Source: Cercospora beticola (taxonomy: Eukaryota; Ascomycota; Dothideomycetes; Mycosphaerellales; Mycosphaerellaceae). From it: a stretch of 64,000 nt of DNA. The stretch spans positions 2,666,001 through 2,730,000 of the forward strand of contig NC_088939.1 in the NCBI RefSeq assembly GCF_033473495.1, given 5' to 3'. Under the pieces are notes generated by a model. That model saw only the letters and a program-made list of their open reading frames with translations. It made no database searches and was not told where the DNA came from. The translations under genes were made by a program, and so were the position numbers. Position 1 is the stretch's first letter; the number at the start of each line of letters is the position of its first letter. Below are positions 32,301 through 44,288 of this stretch, one piece after another.

Positions 32301-32736
32301 CGGCGTCTTCTTCCTTTTCCGTCCGCCGCCGCCTATCGCCGCCGGCACCGCCCTTGCGCTTGTTCCCAGCCTGCGCGCGAGTAGCCTCTTCCTGATCCTG
32401 GCGGTCTATTTCCTGCATGATCTCGCGGATCTTGGGGTTTGGGTTCGTATCGATGAAATGGCGAAATAGATCCGTTAGGCCAAGCAGGTATCGAAATCGC
32501 TTGATCGAGTCGTCCTCCTTGCTATCGCCTAGCCGGTCATGCTTCTTTCCAAGCATGCTCTTCCTTAACGAATTGCCCTCCCATCGCTTCGAGCGTCCGT
32601 CCTTGGGAGCATCACCAGCGACACTGTTGGCGGTGCCTGTGGGGTTCGACTCGGAATCAGTGTAGTCGGGCGTGTCGAGCATCATGGCGTCGGGCATGCT
32701 GCCGTCGCCGACACCAAGTGCCTGTGAGCTCGCCAT
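29380..32736 (-). CDS. ISW2: ISWI-type chromatin remodeling ATPase
   Basis: Two exons, 29560-32736 and 29380-29499, with one 60-bp intron (29500-29559, phase 0); 1,098 aa. SNF2 ATPase: [16 protein letters not shown] (Walker A), [11 protein letters not shown] (DEAH-type), [10 protein letters not shown], then [31 protein letters not shown] and [10 protein letters not shown]. An AutoN-like basic region precedes the ATPase. The C-terminal half has the HAND-SANT-SLIDE order: [24 protein letters not shown] (SANT) and [17 protein letters not shown]...[14 protein letters not shown] (SLIDE). The last exon ends in an AT-hook-like [13 protein letters not shown] proteins slide and space nucleosomes in the nucleus. 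ISW1 and ISW2 are hard to separate without alignment, so the symbol is the nearer yeast name only. Confidence 0.93.
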
Positions 32737-33345
32737 GTTGGGCAGCAGAGCTGATGTGTGGTTGTCGTGTTTGCAGTCGCAACGCGACTGTTTGCGCCTG
32801 GGACGGCGGAATCCCTAGTCTCGAAACACTTTCCGCGCGTGCTCGACACGTCTGCGCGTCAGGTACGAACGTGTCTGGACGTGTTTGATGATTTGGATCG
32901 ATTTGGTGATGGTTGTGCGCGTGTTTGCGCGTGCAGAAGAGTGTTGCAGCACGGCAGGAGTGGGTGTGGAGGTGGAAAGGGCCAAACGGCAATGCAAGTG
33001 GCAGAAACGCGCGAGCCGTGAGCTTGTTACGTCGGCGAAAGCCTGCGCCGCCAAAACTTTGTGTGGCCCGTGCTTTGTTCACATGGTTTGCTCAATTGAT
33101 GATACACGAGACGATCAGCTGGAAGTGTACGCTTGAAGAACGACATCTGGATGCATAGTATAGCACTTCCTGCGCCGACTAACTGAGATTCATCACGACC
33201 CCTATCTGCAGAGTGAAAGCCTGTCGGTATGATCTAAATGCAGACTGTAGCCCTGCGCCCACTGGCGCCAGCTCGTCATTTTCAATGCATGCTGGTTTCC
33301 GAAAGCCTGAAATGCGCGCACAAATATGATATGGCCCAACGTCCC
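32737..33345. other. Upstream region of ISWI and 3' flank of the SH3 gene
   Basis: About 610 bp between two minus-strand genes. No recognised gene or element. Confidence 0.4.
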
Positions 33346-34229
33346 TTAAAAGATGGAATTGACAATGTTGCCACCAATCGTGGCACCGGCTCCGAAAATG
33401 GCCGCATTGCCCAGCTTCTTTCCAAACTTCTTGCCCATTTCCTGTCCTTTGCCCGGCACCTTGCCCTCGCCGTTGCCCATTTGACTCGTTTCAAGAGGCA
33501 TGTTGCCGTAGTTGTTGCCATAGTTGGGAGCCGGAGGTCCTCCAGGTGGCGCGCCCTTGTCGTCGACGACTTGAACGTAGCTGCGCGGGAAGATACCTTC
33601 CTGCCCAGTTCGCGTGTTCCGTCCCTTCCACCATTCGGCGTTCATGTATTCAGTTACTGTAATCTGTTTCGCAATCAAATATTAGCATGGGCCGCTATGT
33701 AGCTGCAGCAGTGAGCCGCATTCCTAGAATAACACTTACGTGGTCGTTCGGCTGCAGGGCCAAGTCGCCAGCATCCTCTGACTTGTAGACATATAACGCA
33801 GTAGCTTGTGCAAGAGGCGGGAAGTTCGCTGCTGGCGGAGGTGGAGGTACACTCTGTTGTTGGTATGGCGGGGGTTGTGGTGAAGGTGTGGGCTGGTAGA
33901 AGCCACTCTTTTCGTCGTGCGCGCCGTTTCCGTTCACATTCAGGTTGGCCATAGGTTCTGTAGGAGGAACTTGCTGTGCCCTAGCCGCCTCAACTGCTGA
34001 TGGCAGCGCACCGACCGATATGGGAGCGTGTAGAGCTGTCTGTGAGGGGATTTTTTGAAGAAGGTCGTTCAGTGTCTGTGGGGAGATGATCGAAGCATCG
34101 CATAGGTATTCGAGTTCCTTCTCATCGTCAGTATCAATCGTATGGGCCAGGACGTTCGCTACGCACTGCTTTGATGGTCCTGATGGAGCGATTGACCATC
34201 GCGGTTTGCATTTCCTCCATGCCGCCCAT
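33346..34229 (-). CDS. SH3-domain protein of the Lsb1/Pin3 type
   Basis: Three exons, 34167-34229, 33740-34117 and 33346-33663. The introns are 49 bp (34118-34166, branch CTGAC) and 76 bp (33664-33739). Joined length 252 aa. The N-terminus, MVNRSIRTIKA-ELEYLCDAS, matches the start of yeast Lsb1/Pin3 (INRSLTxIxxELxFL). The SH3 domain runs from ALYVYKSEDAGDLALQPNDH across the second intron to ITVTEYMNAEWWKGRNTRTGQEGIFPRSYVQVV. The WW pair, the PRSYV end and the ALYxY start are intact. A Pro/Gln-rich linker precedes it. The tail is Gly-rich with GNAAIFGAGATIGGNIV. Yeast relatives bind Las17 (WASP) and affect actin patches and prion formation; a similar cortical actin role is inferred. The start may be MGGMEEM or the next Met. 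Confidence 0.88.
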
Positions 34230-34670
34230 TGTAGCTGTTTGTTTGAGGTGGTTCAGCGACGGCGCACGCGCAGCAGTAAGCGGACACCTTGCGAGCGAGT
34301 TGCAAGGAGGTGGTAGGTACGAAGTGACGGCTCTCAGGAACCCGAGAAGTTGAAGGCCTGCGGACCCGCGAACGGCTTGAGGCTGACGTCGCAAGTGGCT
34401 TGGCCCAGGTGAACCCTGCATGATCGTAGTCGCGTCGCGTATGGCTGCCGAATGCCGACTTCACAATAATAAACACCTCAGTCGCCCTCTTCCATATGCA
34501 ATGTTCCGGCGCATTTTTGCACGAGCTCGACCGACGACTGATTGCCGCGCACGCAACGCGATGATTTCCAGACCTATGATGGCAGCAGCTGTCCGGTCCC
34601 GAGACTTGTCCTGGTGACAGACCTGCACGGAGCTCAGCCGCCGTGCAACACGACGCTTTTCGTGAATCCA
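34230..34670. other. Intergenic region
   Basis: Promoter side of the SH3 gene and 3' flank of the next minus-strand gene. Nothing else recognised. Confidence 0.4.
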
Positions 34671-35315
34671 TCAGCAGTCGAAGCCCATAGCTCGATATTG
34701 CGGCTTGCACGCCTCGCACGCAGTCATGTGAAGGTAAGCATTGCGATGACCCGTGTATCTCTCGACCGGAAATCGCACTTGGCAAGGCACTGGTTCGCAG
34801 ATCTCATCCTCTTCCCGCTCCCCTTCAGGCTCGACATCCACAGCCACAGCGGCCAGCGCGCCATCCGTGTCGGAGCTCCTTTCGCTTGAATCAACATCGT
34901 CGCAAGCTTTTCTCTCCGTTTTCGACTCGACTTCTGGCCCTCGAGACTCCAAGAATGCCCGGCAGGCATGACATGCATAACCGTGGAGATGCGGCAGGGA
35001 ACGATTTTCCGCTCGCTCTTGTGGCCACCAGCCGCCACAGAAGTTTCCATGATCCCCCGGGGTGTGGTCTGCAAGCATAGGTATTGGTTCCCGATGATCT
35101 AGAAGTTGTAACGAATCATAGTGCCTTGCCTGGGGCAATCCCCAGCTATCACGGCTGTATGAAGCTTGCTCTTTTTTCTGAACTGATGCGAAAGTAGCAC
35201 GGCGTGGTGCCGGGCTGTCAAGATAGCCGACGGCTGAGGGCGCGGCGTTGGTGCGTTCAAAGTTATCGGCGCATTTCGAATCCGATCGCACGTTAAGGTC
35301 CTCTGCGTTCGACAT
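34671..35315 (-). CDS. Small uncharacterised CxxC protein
   Basis: Intronless, 214 aa from the ATG at 35315. The N-terminal half is Ser/Arg-rich and probably disordered. The second half has spaced cysteines: NFCGGWWP, YACHACRAFLESRGPEVE, an acidic Ser-rich spacer, then PVPCQVRF and MTACEACKPQYRAMGF. The paired CHAC and CEAC motifs with nearby His suggest a small zinc-binding unit. No signal peptide is seen and no family is recognised. Whether the gene is real rests on the ordered Cys spacing and the clean frame. Confidence 0.5.
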   Translation of the reverse strand: MSNAEDLNVRSDSKCADNFERTNAAPSAVGYLDSPAPRRATFASVQKKEQASYSRDSWGLPQARHYDSLQLLDHREPIPMLADHTPGDHGNFCGGWWPQERAENRSLPHLHGYACHACRAFLESRGPEVESKTERKACDDVDSSERSSDTDGALAAVAVDVEPEGEREEDEICEPVPCQVRFPVERYTGHRNAYLHMTACEACKPQYRAMGFDC

Positions 35316-36077
35316 GATATGGATGGATTATTGATGCTAATTGCAATGAAGCACTCTGCAGGTAGACTACGGGCTTGGAGTGTTGAGTAGCCGGAGTGCT
35401 CGGACAGTCGATACAAGAGCGAGGGGGAAGGACGAAGTAGCGACTCTGCAAGCACGGCAGCTAAGGGTCTCGGTTTTGGTCGCTGCTTCTCGGTATCGGA
35501 GACAATTAAAGGTGGTGGCTCCCAAGAAAAAAAAAGCCTCTTTTGAGCCCCTGGGGGTGACTGACAACTCAATACTTGAGGACAGAATATGGGACAGACC
35601 AGTTCGTGGCCGCCGCGATGGGAACGTATCTTGCGCCCTGTCCTTCCGACGCATGCAGTGCTTCTGCAACATACTACTAACTATCGACAGACACTATTCC
35701 AATATATGTATATGAACCTGGCCATCATGAGCATCGTGAGCATCGGGCGAGGGATGAGACCATGCTCAAGATGTCGGCCTCAGGCAAGGAGAAGCTTCAA
35801 TACACCTCACTCGGCCGCACAATATCCACGCCGCTGCTCAGGACCAAATACTGCAAGCGTCCTCGCACAACAATACGGAGAACTTCACGCGATACAGGCC
35901 AGTGCATTGCCCGTGGGGTAGGTATGGGCGAAGTTCAGCCGAGACCGGCTCAATCGACCAAAGTTTATAATCACGGATGCAGCCGCGTTGTGGCCGACTA
36001 TATCAAAGTAGTGTCTTCCCCACTCTCGTTGTTTCTTTCTCGTCAGATTTTGTTAGATTCTCGATCAGTGGCCCAAG
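35316..36077. promoter_or_regulatory. Divergent intergenic region before the GH92 gene
   Basis: About 760 bp. Contains a poly-A tract near 35527-35536 and short frames only. It probably holds promoters for both flanking genes. Confidence 0.4.
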
Positions 36078-38779
36078 ATGCGGCACCATTGCCAGCGGTC
36101 CGCGGCCTTGTGTCTACTGACGACATGCACAGTCGCGCAAAATCAGCAGAACATGTCCGCACGCCTGACAGACTATGTTGATCCTCTCATTGGAACCGCT
36201 GGCTCGACTCCAGGCTCTGCAATCGCAGGCGGCAACTCATTCCCAGGAGCTACACTCCCATGGGGCCTCGCGAAGCCTGGCATCGATACGTCGTACTTGG
36301 GCGTTCCAAACGGTACGGCCGTAGATTGCAACGCAGGATACTCTCCACTCGGCAACGTGACTGGAATATCTATGACACATGTTTCGGGTACTGGAGGCGT
36401 CCCCACTTATGGGCTGATTTCGCAGATGCCATTGTACGGAGACTTGAGCGACATCAATTTGGCAGACAATACCACGTATTGGCAAAACAGAAGCTTAGGG
36501 GACGAGACAGCCACCGTCGGTCATTTCAAAACAGTTTTGCTCAATGGAATCGAAGTAGACATTGCAAGTTCACGCCGGGCTGGTCTCATCAAGTACACCT
36601 TTCCAGCATCGATCGCCAGCAATGCTAGCATATCTGGATCTACTCCCGAAATTGGAAAAACAGCGACAACAGAAGATGCACATGTCCTCGTTGATTTGAC
36701 ACACGTTCTCCCAGGCTATGGAACGCAAGCCTACTCGCAGAGGTACACTCACGGCACGCTGCACACTCGCACAGGCAAGAATGGGCAGCCATCGTACTCC
36801 GGATCCGCGACTTATACTGGAGGTTGGAGCCAACCTCAATCACATACACTTTACTTCTGCGGAAACTTCAGTGCGATAAATCTGGTGCCCAGCGATGCAT
36901 ACGTGACGCAAAACAGCAGAGATCGTGTGCCAGGCGCTGGAACCATAAATTGGCCGTATAGTCCGTCAGAGCCACCTGCGTTCAAGAATCGCCCGATTCC
37001 AAGGTCTTTCACCGAGTTTGAGGCATTTGCTGGCAATGGCATGGGAATTGGCGCGCTCTTCAGCTGGACGCCTGCGGCCAATAATGCATCCGCAGGTAGA
37101 GAAATCCTGGCCAGAATCGGCATCTCCTATATTAGCCACGAACAGGCCTGTGTCAACTCTGCAAACGAACTTCCTGCGAATCTGAGCTTTACTGACGTTG
37201 TCGAGATATCTCGAGAGGAATGGGAGAAGAAGATCCTAAGCACGATTGAAGTTGTAGATGATGGCTCTACTAGCAGTAGCAACACTACGCTCAAACGGAT
37301 GCTGTACACTGCACTGTACCAGACTGGCCTGATGCCCACTGACAAGACTGGCGAAAGTCCCGCTGGATACGATGGCATTCCATATTTCGACGACCACTAC
37401 ACTCTCTGGGATACGTACCGAAGTCTCACGCCACTATACCACTTACTCTACACTGAGACCTACTCTCGTGTTATCAAGGGTCTGATCTCTGTTTTCACGG
37501 TTGAGGGATGGCTCCCAGCTGGTCGCATTGCCAACTGGAACGGGCGAGTGCAAGGCGGTACTCATGCGGACATGGTGCTGGCTGACGCTTATGTCAAAAA
37601 CGGTGGCGAGCTAGCTGACGACATCGACTGGCATGAGGCTTATCGAGCAGTTCTGAACGACGCTCTCGCAGAGCCAGTGCACAACGTAGACACCGCAACC
37701 TTCGACGGCGCAACAAAAGAAGGTCGCGGCGCTCTCGACGACTACCTCTCCCTCGGCTTCATCACCCGAAACCACACCCGCAGCATTTCCCGCGGAGTCG
37801 AATACTCCCAAAACGACTTCTCCATCTACAGCATGTCCAAAACCCTATCCAACTCCACAACCCAAACCTCCGACTTCCTCAACAAATCCTCCTGGTGGCA
37901 AAATCAATGGTCCCAATCCGCCAACACCACCCTCTACATCCCCTCCATCTCAAACTCCACCACCAACACCACTTTCACCGGCTTCCCAGCTCCCCGCAAC
38001 AGCGACGGAACCTGGAATTTCACAGCCTACGACCCTCTCAACTGCGGCAGCTGCGGCTGGGCCGACGACATCTACGAAGCCAAACCCTGGGAAACAGCCT
38101 TCGGCGCCGCTCCCCACGACATGTCAACCATAATAAAACTCATGGGCGGTGAACAAAAGTTCATCCAGCGTCTTGATGCAAGTTTCATCCCCGGACTAGG
38201 CTCTTCTGTAGGAGCGAATAACGACGCAGGAACAGCGCTTTTCAATCCTGGAAATGAACCTTCGTTTTTGACACCATATCTGTATAATTATGTCTCTGGA
38301 TATCAATGGAAGACTGTGCACAGGACAAGAGAGATCGTAGATCAGTACTATTCGGATGAAAGGAATGGATATCCAGGAAATATCGACGGAGGAGCGCTGC
38401 CGAGTTGGTTGATTTTCGATTTGATTGGATTGGTGAGCATAATTCCTCAACTTCCAAGCACGTTCGCGCTAATCTTGATAACTAGTTCCCCGTTGCAGCA
38501 CAGCCCGTATACCTAATCGGCGCTCCTCGATTTTCATCACTTCGGATCAAACTCTTCACGGGCACGAAACGCGAGACAACGCTGAATATCACAGCGCCAG
38601 GCCTTTCTGATACGAACTTTTATCCTCAATCGATCACTTTCAACGGAAAGAATCACACTCGCAGCTGGTTGAGTCACGAAGAGCTCAGTCAAGGCGGCAA
38701 TCTAGTCTTCAACGTGGGACCTGAGCCTAGCTCATGGGACATTGGCGAAAGACCGCCCTCATTATCTGGCTGGTCATAG
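36078..38779 (+). CDS. GH92 alpha-mannosidase, secreted
   Basis: Two exons, 36078-38432 and 38486-38779, with one 53-bp phase-0 intron; 882 aa. A signal peptide-like start (MRHHCQRSAALCLLTTCTVAQ) fits secretion, and many N-x-S/T sites are present. GH92 blocks: YVDPLIGTAGSTPGSAIAGGNSFPGATLPWGLAKPGIDTSY, SMTHVSGTGGVPTYG, RMLYTALYQTGLMP, YFDDHYTLWDTYRSLTPLYHLLY and GGTHADMVLADAY. The C-terminal sandwich with VYLIGAPRF lies in exon 2. GH92 enzymes are calcium-dependent exo-mannosidases (mainly alpha-1,2) that trim N-glycans. At the site that usually reads G-N-D/E-D-x-G, this copy reads GNIDGGAL, so one conserved acidic residue is Ile. Activity is therefore not assured. Confidence 0.92.
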
Positions 38780-38856
38780 TTCAAACAATATTCCTTCGCC
38801 ACTATGGGCCCTAATTTACTCTACACCTGCTCCACGCTTATGTACAATGTCCTCAA

Positions 38857-40385
38857 TCAACGCTGTACGAACCCAAACTGCTTCTTGCCCTGGTCAAAAA
38901 TGGCATACATGCCCTTCAAGTGCGTACCACCATAAATCGAAAAGTTCATGTTTCCGCGCGACTGTATCCCACCGTATACCATTCCGCCACCAAGTTCTGC
39001 GTAGGCCAAGTCCGACTTATGCACCGAGAACTGCTGATCGCCAATTGCGAAGCTGAGATCGGGAAGTTTGGCATCTTTTGGAAAGATGAAACCGCCTTGG
39101 TCATTGTCGTAGCGGGAACCAGGCACTGCGGCGTAGATGTTCTTGCAGGTGGAGTCGTCGATGAGGCTCGGGTATGTCAGCTTGGATTCTAATTCTGTCA
39201 GGAGATCACTCCCCTACCTCAACGTTGTACCGGTGTCCATGATGGCTGTGTTGCCTGCAAGAGGTATGCTGCTTCCGTTGATGACCACTGAGGTTGACTT
39301 GACATTCCAGAAGCCATGCGAGTTGTCGATTGGTGTGTAGTAGATCGGCCGTCCCTTTACAAGATCGTTGTCGATGTAGCCAAAAGTGTAGCAATCCGGC
39401 TCGCTATCTTTAGTGCTGGTCAAATAGCAGGTGAAGAGCTCGCTGTCTTTGGGAATATCGGCTTGCATGATCATGTTCTCGACCGGAGTGTGCACTGGTT
39501 GCGGCTTGACAGTATTTATCGTTCCCTGTGCTCGTATTAATCCCAGCTTCTCCGTGATCGATGAGGAAGACTCACGAAAGCAAGTCCCAACAACCCATCC
39601 CCTTCACTCTGCTCAAAGCTCTGCGCCAAATTCTTCGCCAACTCAACATGCTGTCCCGTCACACATAATCCTCCAATCGACACATTGTCCGTCCCCACAG
39701 CACCATTCGCCGTCGACCCATCTCCATACTGAATCTGCCACGACATGCCACCCGCGTCTTTCTACGAACTACTCTTCGAGGGATCGAAAATTGCATGTCC
39801 TGTCTGCTGACCTTTTGTCTTCACATTGTCAGGTAGTAAAGTCGACCAGACCCAGAGGTCGGAAGATCCAGTGTCAAAATTGAGATTGAGACACTGGGCT
39901 GGAGTGCCAATGCTTACAGGTGCAAGGTACTCCGAATCGTTCTGTACATTCTCAGCGTCGAGATGACCTGTTTTGCCCGTGGAGTCCGGCTTCTTGACCA
40001 TTCGAGTCACGACGCGTGGGTGACTGGTGGTTGCCGTTGTCTTGTTGCCATCGTCTTTTCTTGGCGTCAAAGCATCGACGAGCGTCTGACTGGCTGTCTC
40101 GAGGCCATCGACGACTGCATGGATGATGGTAAAAGGAGTAGGTAAAGTCGGCGTGATCTCGTACTTGCGGCATAGACTGGCTAAGTCACCGAGGCCTTTG
40201 GGTTTGAATCGAGGATTGCGGACTAATTGGACTTTGCGAAGGCCTTGCAGTGGCGCTGTCGCGTGCGATACTGCTTGCGTGACGTTTCGTTGGGCCGTGG
40301 GATGTGGATGCGGATGGAGATTTTGGTAGGTTGAGGGTAGGTTGTGCTTCTGCTGATAGACGGTTTTGATATCTTCAATCGTCAT
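38857..40385 (-). pseudogene. Pepsin-family (A1) aspartic protease with an in-frame TAG
   Basis: Three exons, 39576-40385, 39218-39525 and 38857-39166, with introns of 50 bp (39526-39575) and 51 bp (39167-39217). The joined frame is 476 codons including the final TGA. Both catalytic sites are present: LNFDTGSSDLWVW and AIMDTGTTL. Other family blocks are YLAPVSIGTPAQ, WQIQYGDGSTANGAVGTD, GDGLLGLAF-GTINTV and YGGIQSRGNMNF. A TAG at 39762-39764 lies in the same frame, between DPSKSSS and KDAGGMSWQIQYGDGS. It cuts the protein before the flap, so only a truncated protein without the second Asp would be made. No intron can remove it, since the nearest GT..AG is 38 bp. No signal peptide is seen at the MTIEDIK start, unlike secreted relatives; an upstream exon could be missing. 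Confidence 0.85.
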
Positions 40386-40827
40386 CGCGCGAGGCTCTTA
40401 GGTTGTCGAAATATAAGTATCTGCAATGCGTTTGTCCTGTCCACGGGTTGATAAGTGATTGCTCGGCTTTGCAAGTGCGAAGACAGCAACTTCTTCAAAT
40501 GTGTGGAGTGCAAAGTAGGTACGGCCGACGTGCTGGGTAAGAGACAGTGGAAGGGAAGGAAAGTGCTAAAGCTGAACTCGACTGTTTCGAATTCATTGCT
40601 ATTTAAGCTACAGCTATGTCAGCAGCTGTCCATATTTACATGCCACGCGCAATGCGTGTCGCGATCAGCCTTCTGGTGCACTCAAGGCACCAGTCTAAGC
40701 CGAGCGCTTGGAGAGTATCTCCCTGAAGTCAGGAAATGTTGCTGTGAATCATTGCCCATCCATGCGCCTACGCTAATCTCATCATCTTGCAAAAAGAAGA
40801 AGTCGCAATCCCATGACTGCACATAGC
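40386..40827. other. Intergenic region
   Basis: Promoter side of the protease gene (AT-rich motif ATATAAGTAT at 40411-40420 close to its ATG) and 3' flank of the CCCH gene. Confidence 0.4.
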
Positions 40828-43800
40828 TTAGTCATGAATGTAACTGCATGCGTCCCCCTTCTGACATTTGCCCTCCTTGTAGAAGCGACAGACCTTGGTC
40901 TTGTAGTTGGGGTTCGTCGCCTGTGGATTTGCCGGCTGAGCAGCAAAGTTCTGCTGCTGCTGTGGCTGCTGGATCTGCGCCAAGATAGCAGCAAGATCGA
41001 TCTGTCCCGGTGGAGCAGCAGGCTGCGGCGGAGGTGGTGGAGGGGGAGGTTGGAAGCCATTTGCGCCCATGAACGGTGGAGCAAAAGCCGGCATTCCAGA
41101 TTGTGGTTGCTGATAACTCGTCGGCTGTGGAGCGAGTTGGCCTAGGGAAGCAAGAATAGCACCAACATCGATGGGCGCGGCAGCAGTAGGCTGCTGCTGT
41201 TGCGGCTGGCCACCCATGAAGTTTGGAAGTCCGAAGCCTGCGGGTGGTTGTGGAGGTTGCCCATACGCGGTTTGCTGGAAAAATGGCTGCTGACCACGTC
41301 GCGATGCGATCTCACGCGCACGAGCCATCCACTTGTCGTCAAGCGCACCAAACGCCCTAATCGGCTCGCCTTGGTCTCCGTTGTACGGGTTCTCGGGCTC
41401 CTTGGGGTTGGGTGGGATCTCGCTGCGGTCGCTGTAGAACTGCAAGAGGTTGTTATTCTCATACTGCTCGCGCTTGGCACGTTCGGTCGATTGCGGCTGC
41501 AGGGCGCCTCCGGCATAAGGAGCGTACGCCCGATCGCGCTCTCGCTTTTCGATCACGGTGAAGTCCACTTGGGATGGGGCTCGGAATTCGATGAGATTGG
41601 TACTCTCCTCAGCCTCGTCCTCGTCTTCGTCAAGATCCATAAGTTGGTGCTTCTGCTTGAGCATTCTGCCCTCTCCTGCGACATCAGACATGTCACGCAT
41701 CTGGCTCGAGTTGTGATCAATTTCCTCGGCAGGATCATGAGTGAAGTAACGTATCTGCACGAGATCTTCTCCAGTCTTGAAGGAAACATGCAGCTTCCGC
41801 CGCTGTTCCTTGCGCAAACGCTTGGCGCGCTCTTCTGGTGTCTCTTCTGGTCGCTGCGGGGTGGCTTGCTTTACAGGTTTAACCTCTTCCTTCTTTGGCT
41901 TGGCCAGATTGGCCATGGTCTCTGCGAAAGAAAATGCTGGCTTCGGTGTCGGAGCAGCGGCGTTTGCCCCAGGTGGTTTGGCTCCTGTAGTCTTCGCATT
42001 CCTCTCTGCATTCGAGGTGCCAGGCTTCTTGGCCGACTGCAGGCTTGAGAAGAAGGTAGAGGGCTTTGCAACGACAGCTTTCTTCGTAGGAGCCGTCGTT
42101 GCCGTCGTGGCTTTGCCGGCTTCCGTCTTCTTGACAACACCATTACCAGTGATTCGTGCGGTGGTAGCTGCGCCATTGGTCTTTGCTGCACCAGTTGCGA
42201 CCTTCTTCGCGGCTCCTCCATCAGTATTCGAAGCCGCGGCCGCCGAGCGTTTGACACCAGCCACCGGCTCTACCGTCGACTTCTTCGGCGGGCTGTCGGC
42301 TTTTGTGGTTGAAGTACGATCGCCAGCGGGCTTCTCATTCTTCTTGTTGGCCGCGGCCTCTTTGGAAGCAATCTCTGCATTCGCGAGAATCTTTTTCGCA
42401 AAGAATTGTGTCTTGGCATCTCCTTTCTTCTGTACTCGCGGCAGCACCTTTTCGAGATTGGTTTTCTCCAGCTTCTCTCGGGTGAGGGTGGAGCATGCAG
42501 CCATGAGCTCCAGAATGGCGCGAGATAGTGGTCCATTTTGATCTTCAGCAACGACTCGGTCGCGTAAGAACTGATAGAAAATGTAGACGAGTGGGAGTCC
42601 TTCGGCAAGTCTATGTGCGTTGATAGTCAGTCAATACTCTTATGGTGATGTGCAAACCCGAACCCCTCGTAACATGGTCACCCAAGCCCTTGTCAAAACA
42701 TTGTTACGGGCATGGATTGTATCGCCATCATTTCGCACGAGGCAAGCTGTCTCCGATCTGCAGGAGATAGAACGGCATGCACTGCACATCATGCCAGCTT
42801 ATATATATCGACTTCAGGCGCGCACGCTTGAAACACTGTCACGTTGATGGAGAATTCACGACGCGAAACTTGCACTCCCGTCATACAAAGTTGCCACGCA
42901 ACCTTTCCACGATGCATTGTCATAAATGCACTCTCGCCGCTAATGCTTCCGCCGCCGCTCAAAGAACAAAAACACAAGCAAGGAAATGGAAGTACTCACA
43001 GTTCGATAATGGCGCGGTGTCCATATTTGAATGCAGCCCGGAAGGCTGTCTCCGCCATGTCGCGCTGGTCCTTGACTCGACTCTTGAGCAACGGGAGCTC
43101 GCCGGTCTTCTCCTGCTTCTCCGCCTCGGTAAGAGCAGCCGTGTCGGTCTTCCATCGGTCCCGTATGGTTTTGATGATTTCCCAGAATTCGGCCATGCAC
43201 TTTCTTATCGTGGCACCATCGACTGATTTGCGCTTGTTGCGCCAAAGGGCCTTGATGACATCGTACTCTACGCCGCCTCTGGGGGAGTCGGGCCGCTTCG
43301 CCGGCAATGGTGAATCGACATCGTCATCTTCATCGGAGTAGTCGGACCCGTCGTCGGACGAAGATGAGTCGTCACTTGAAGATTGCTCGTACTTGATCTG
43401 CTCTCCGGAACTCCGAGATGCGGTAACAGTCTTGGACTTCTTGCCAATCTTAGCAAGTGCAGCAGGGTTGTTTGCCGCGAGTTTGCGTAGCTCATTCCGT
43501 GAGCGTCGATGTACGTATGCAGGGATGGCACTGCGTGTGACGTCCCATTCAATAGGTTCTTTTCCGATGCTAACAAATGCGCCATTGCTCATTCGCTCGG
43601 AGTTGGTCGCACGAGACAGCTCGTCGAAGTTGATGATCGAGAACATGCCAGCCGGAGCACTCTTCGGTATCGCACTAGCAAGCACTTTGTGATCAATTCG
43701 GCGAGCTGGTTGCTGAACAAGGGGCATTCTGTTCTGGTATGCGGCGTGAGCAGCTGAAGGCATGTAGTTGCCTTCATTCGGTCGCTGCTGGTGGTGGTTG

Positions 43801-44288
43801 AGAGCATGAGGAGCAATCGTGTTGGCGGCTTGTCCTGAAGAAACGAAGCCATTGTGGAAGGCCTGGCCATCATTTCCTTGGTTGAGATGTGGAGCAGCGA
43901 ACTGTTGTTGTCGATATGGGTAGGCCTGTTGAGCTCCGATGTTGCCGAAATTGGACTGTGTGAAGGCTCCAGGGCTCTGGTTTATCGATCTTCCGTATGG
44001 CGAGGAGGTCCCATCGTAGGCAGACTGAGCAGCGAGAGGATTGTTCTGCTGCTGCCAGCTTGGCACTGCGGGCGGGTGCTGCGCACGTGATTGATCGACG
44101 GAATTGAAGTTGCTGGCGTTTAGGCCCCAGCTAGCATCGTTGTTGGGATTGGAAAACTCGTTGCCACTCTGGAAGATGTCATATGAATTGTACTGCTGTT
44201 GACTATCGGCGAACAGAGCGTTGTTGGCATATCCATCATTGCTGTTCGGCATGCGGGAATCCATCTTCAAGAGAGTGTGAGGGTGCAC
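40828..44288 (-). CDS. Large CCCH zinc-finger protein with Gln/Asn-rich N-terminus
   Basis: Exons 43000-44288 and 40828-42610 join in frame (phase 2) across an unusually long 389-bp intron; 1,023 aa. The N-terminal ~200 residues are Asn/Gln-rich. A folded basic region then carries EYDVIKALWRNKRKSVDGATIRKCMAEFWEIIKTIRDRW. The junction gives a helical segment, KYGHRAIIEL-LAEGLPLVYIFYQFLRD, and LEKVLPRVQKKGDAKTQFFAKKI, resembling a TFIIS N-terminal-type helical bundle (inference). Ala/Lys-rich and Pro/Gln-rich regions follow. The C-terminus is one CCCH finger, CRFYKEGKCQKGDACSYIHD (C-x7-C-x5-C-x3-H), typical of RNA binding. The combination suggests a nuclear RNA-processing factor. The start may be MHPHTLL or the Met at 44264. 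A small extra exon inside the long intron cannot be excluded. Confidence 0.8.
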
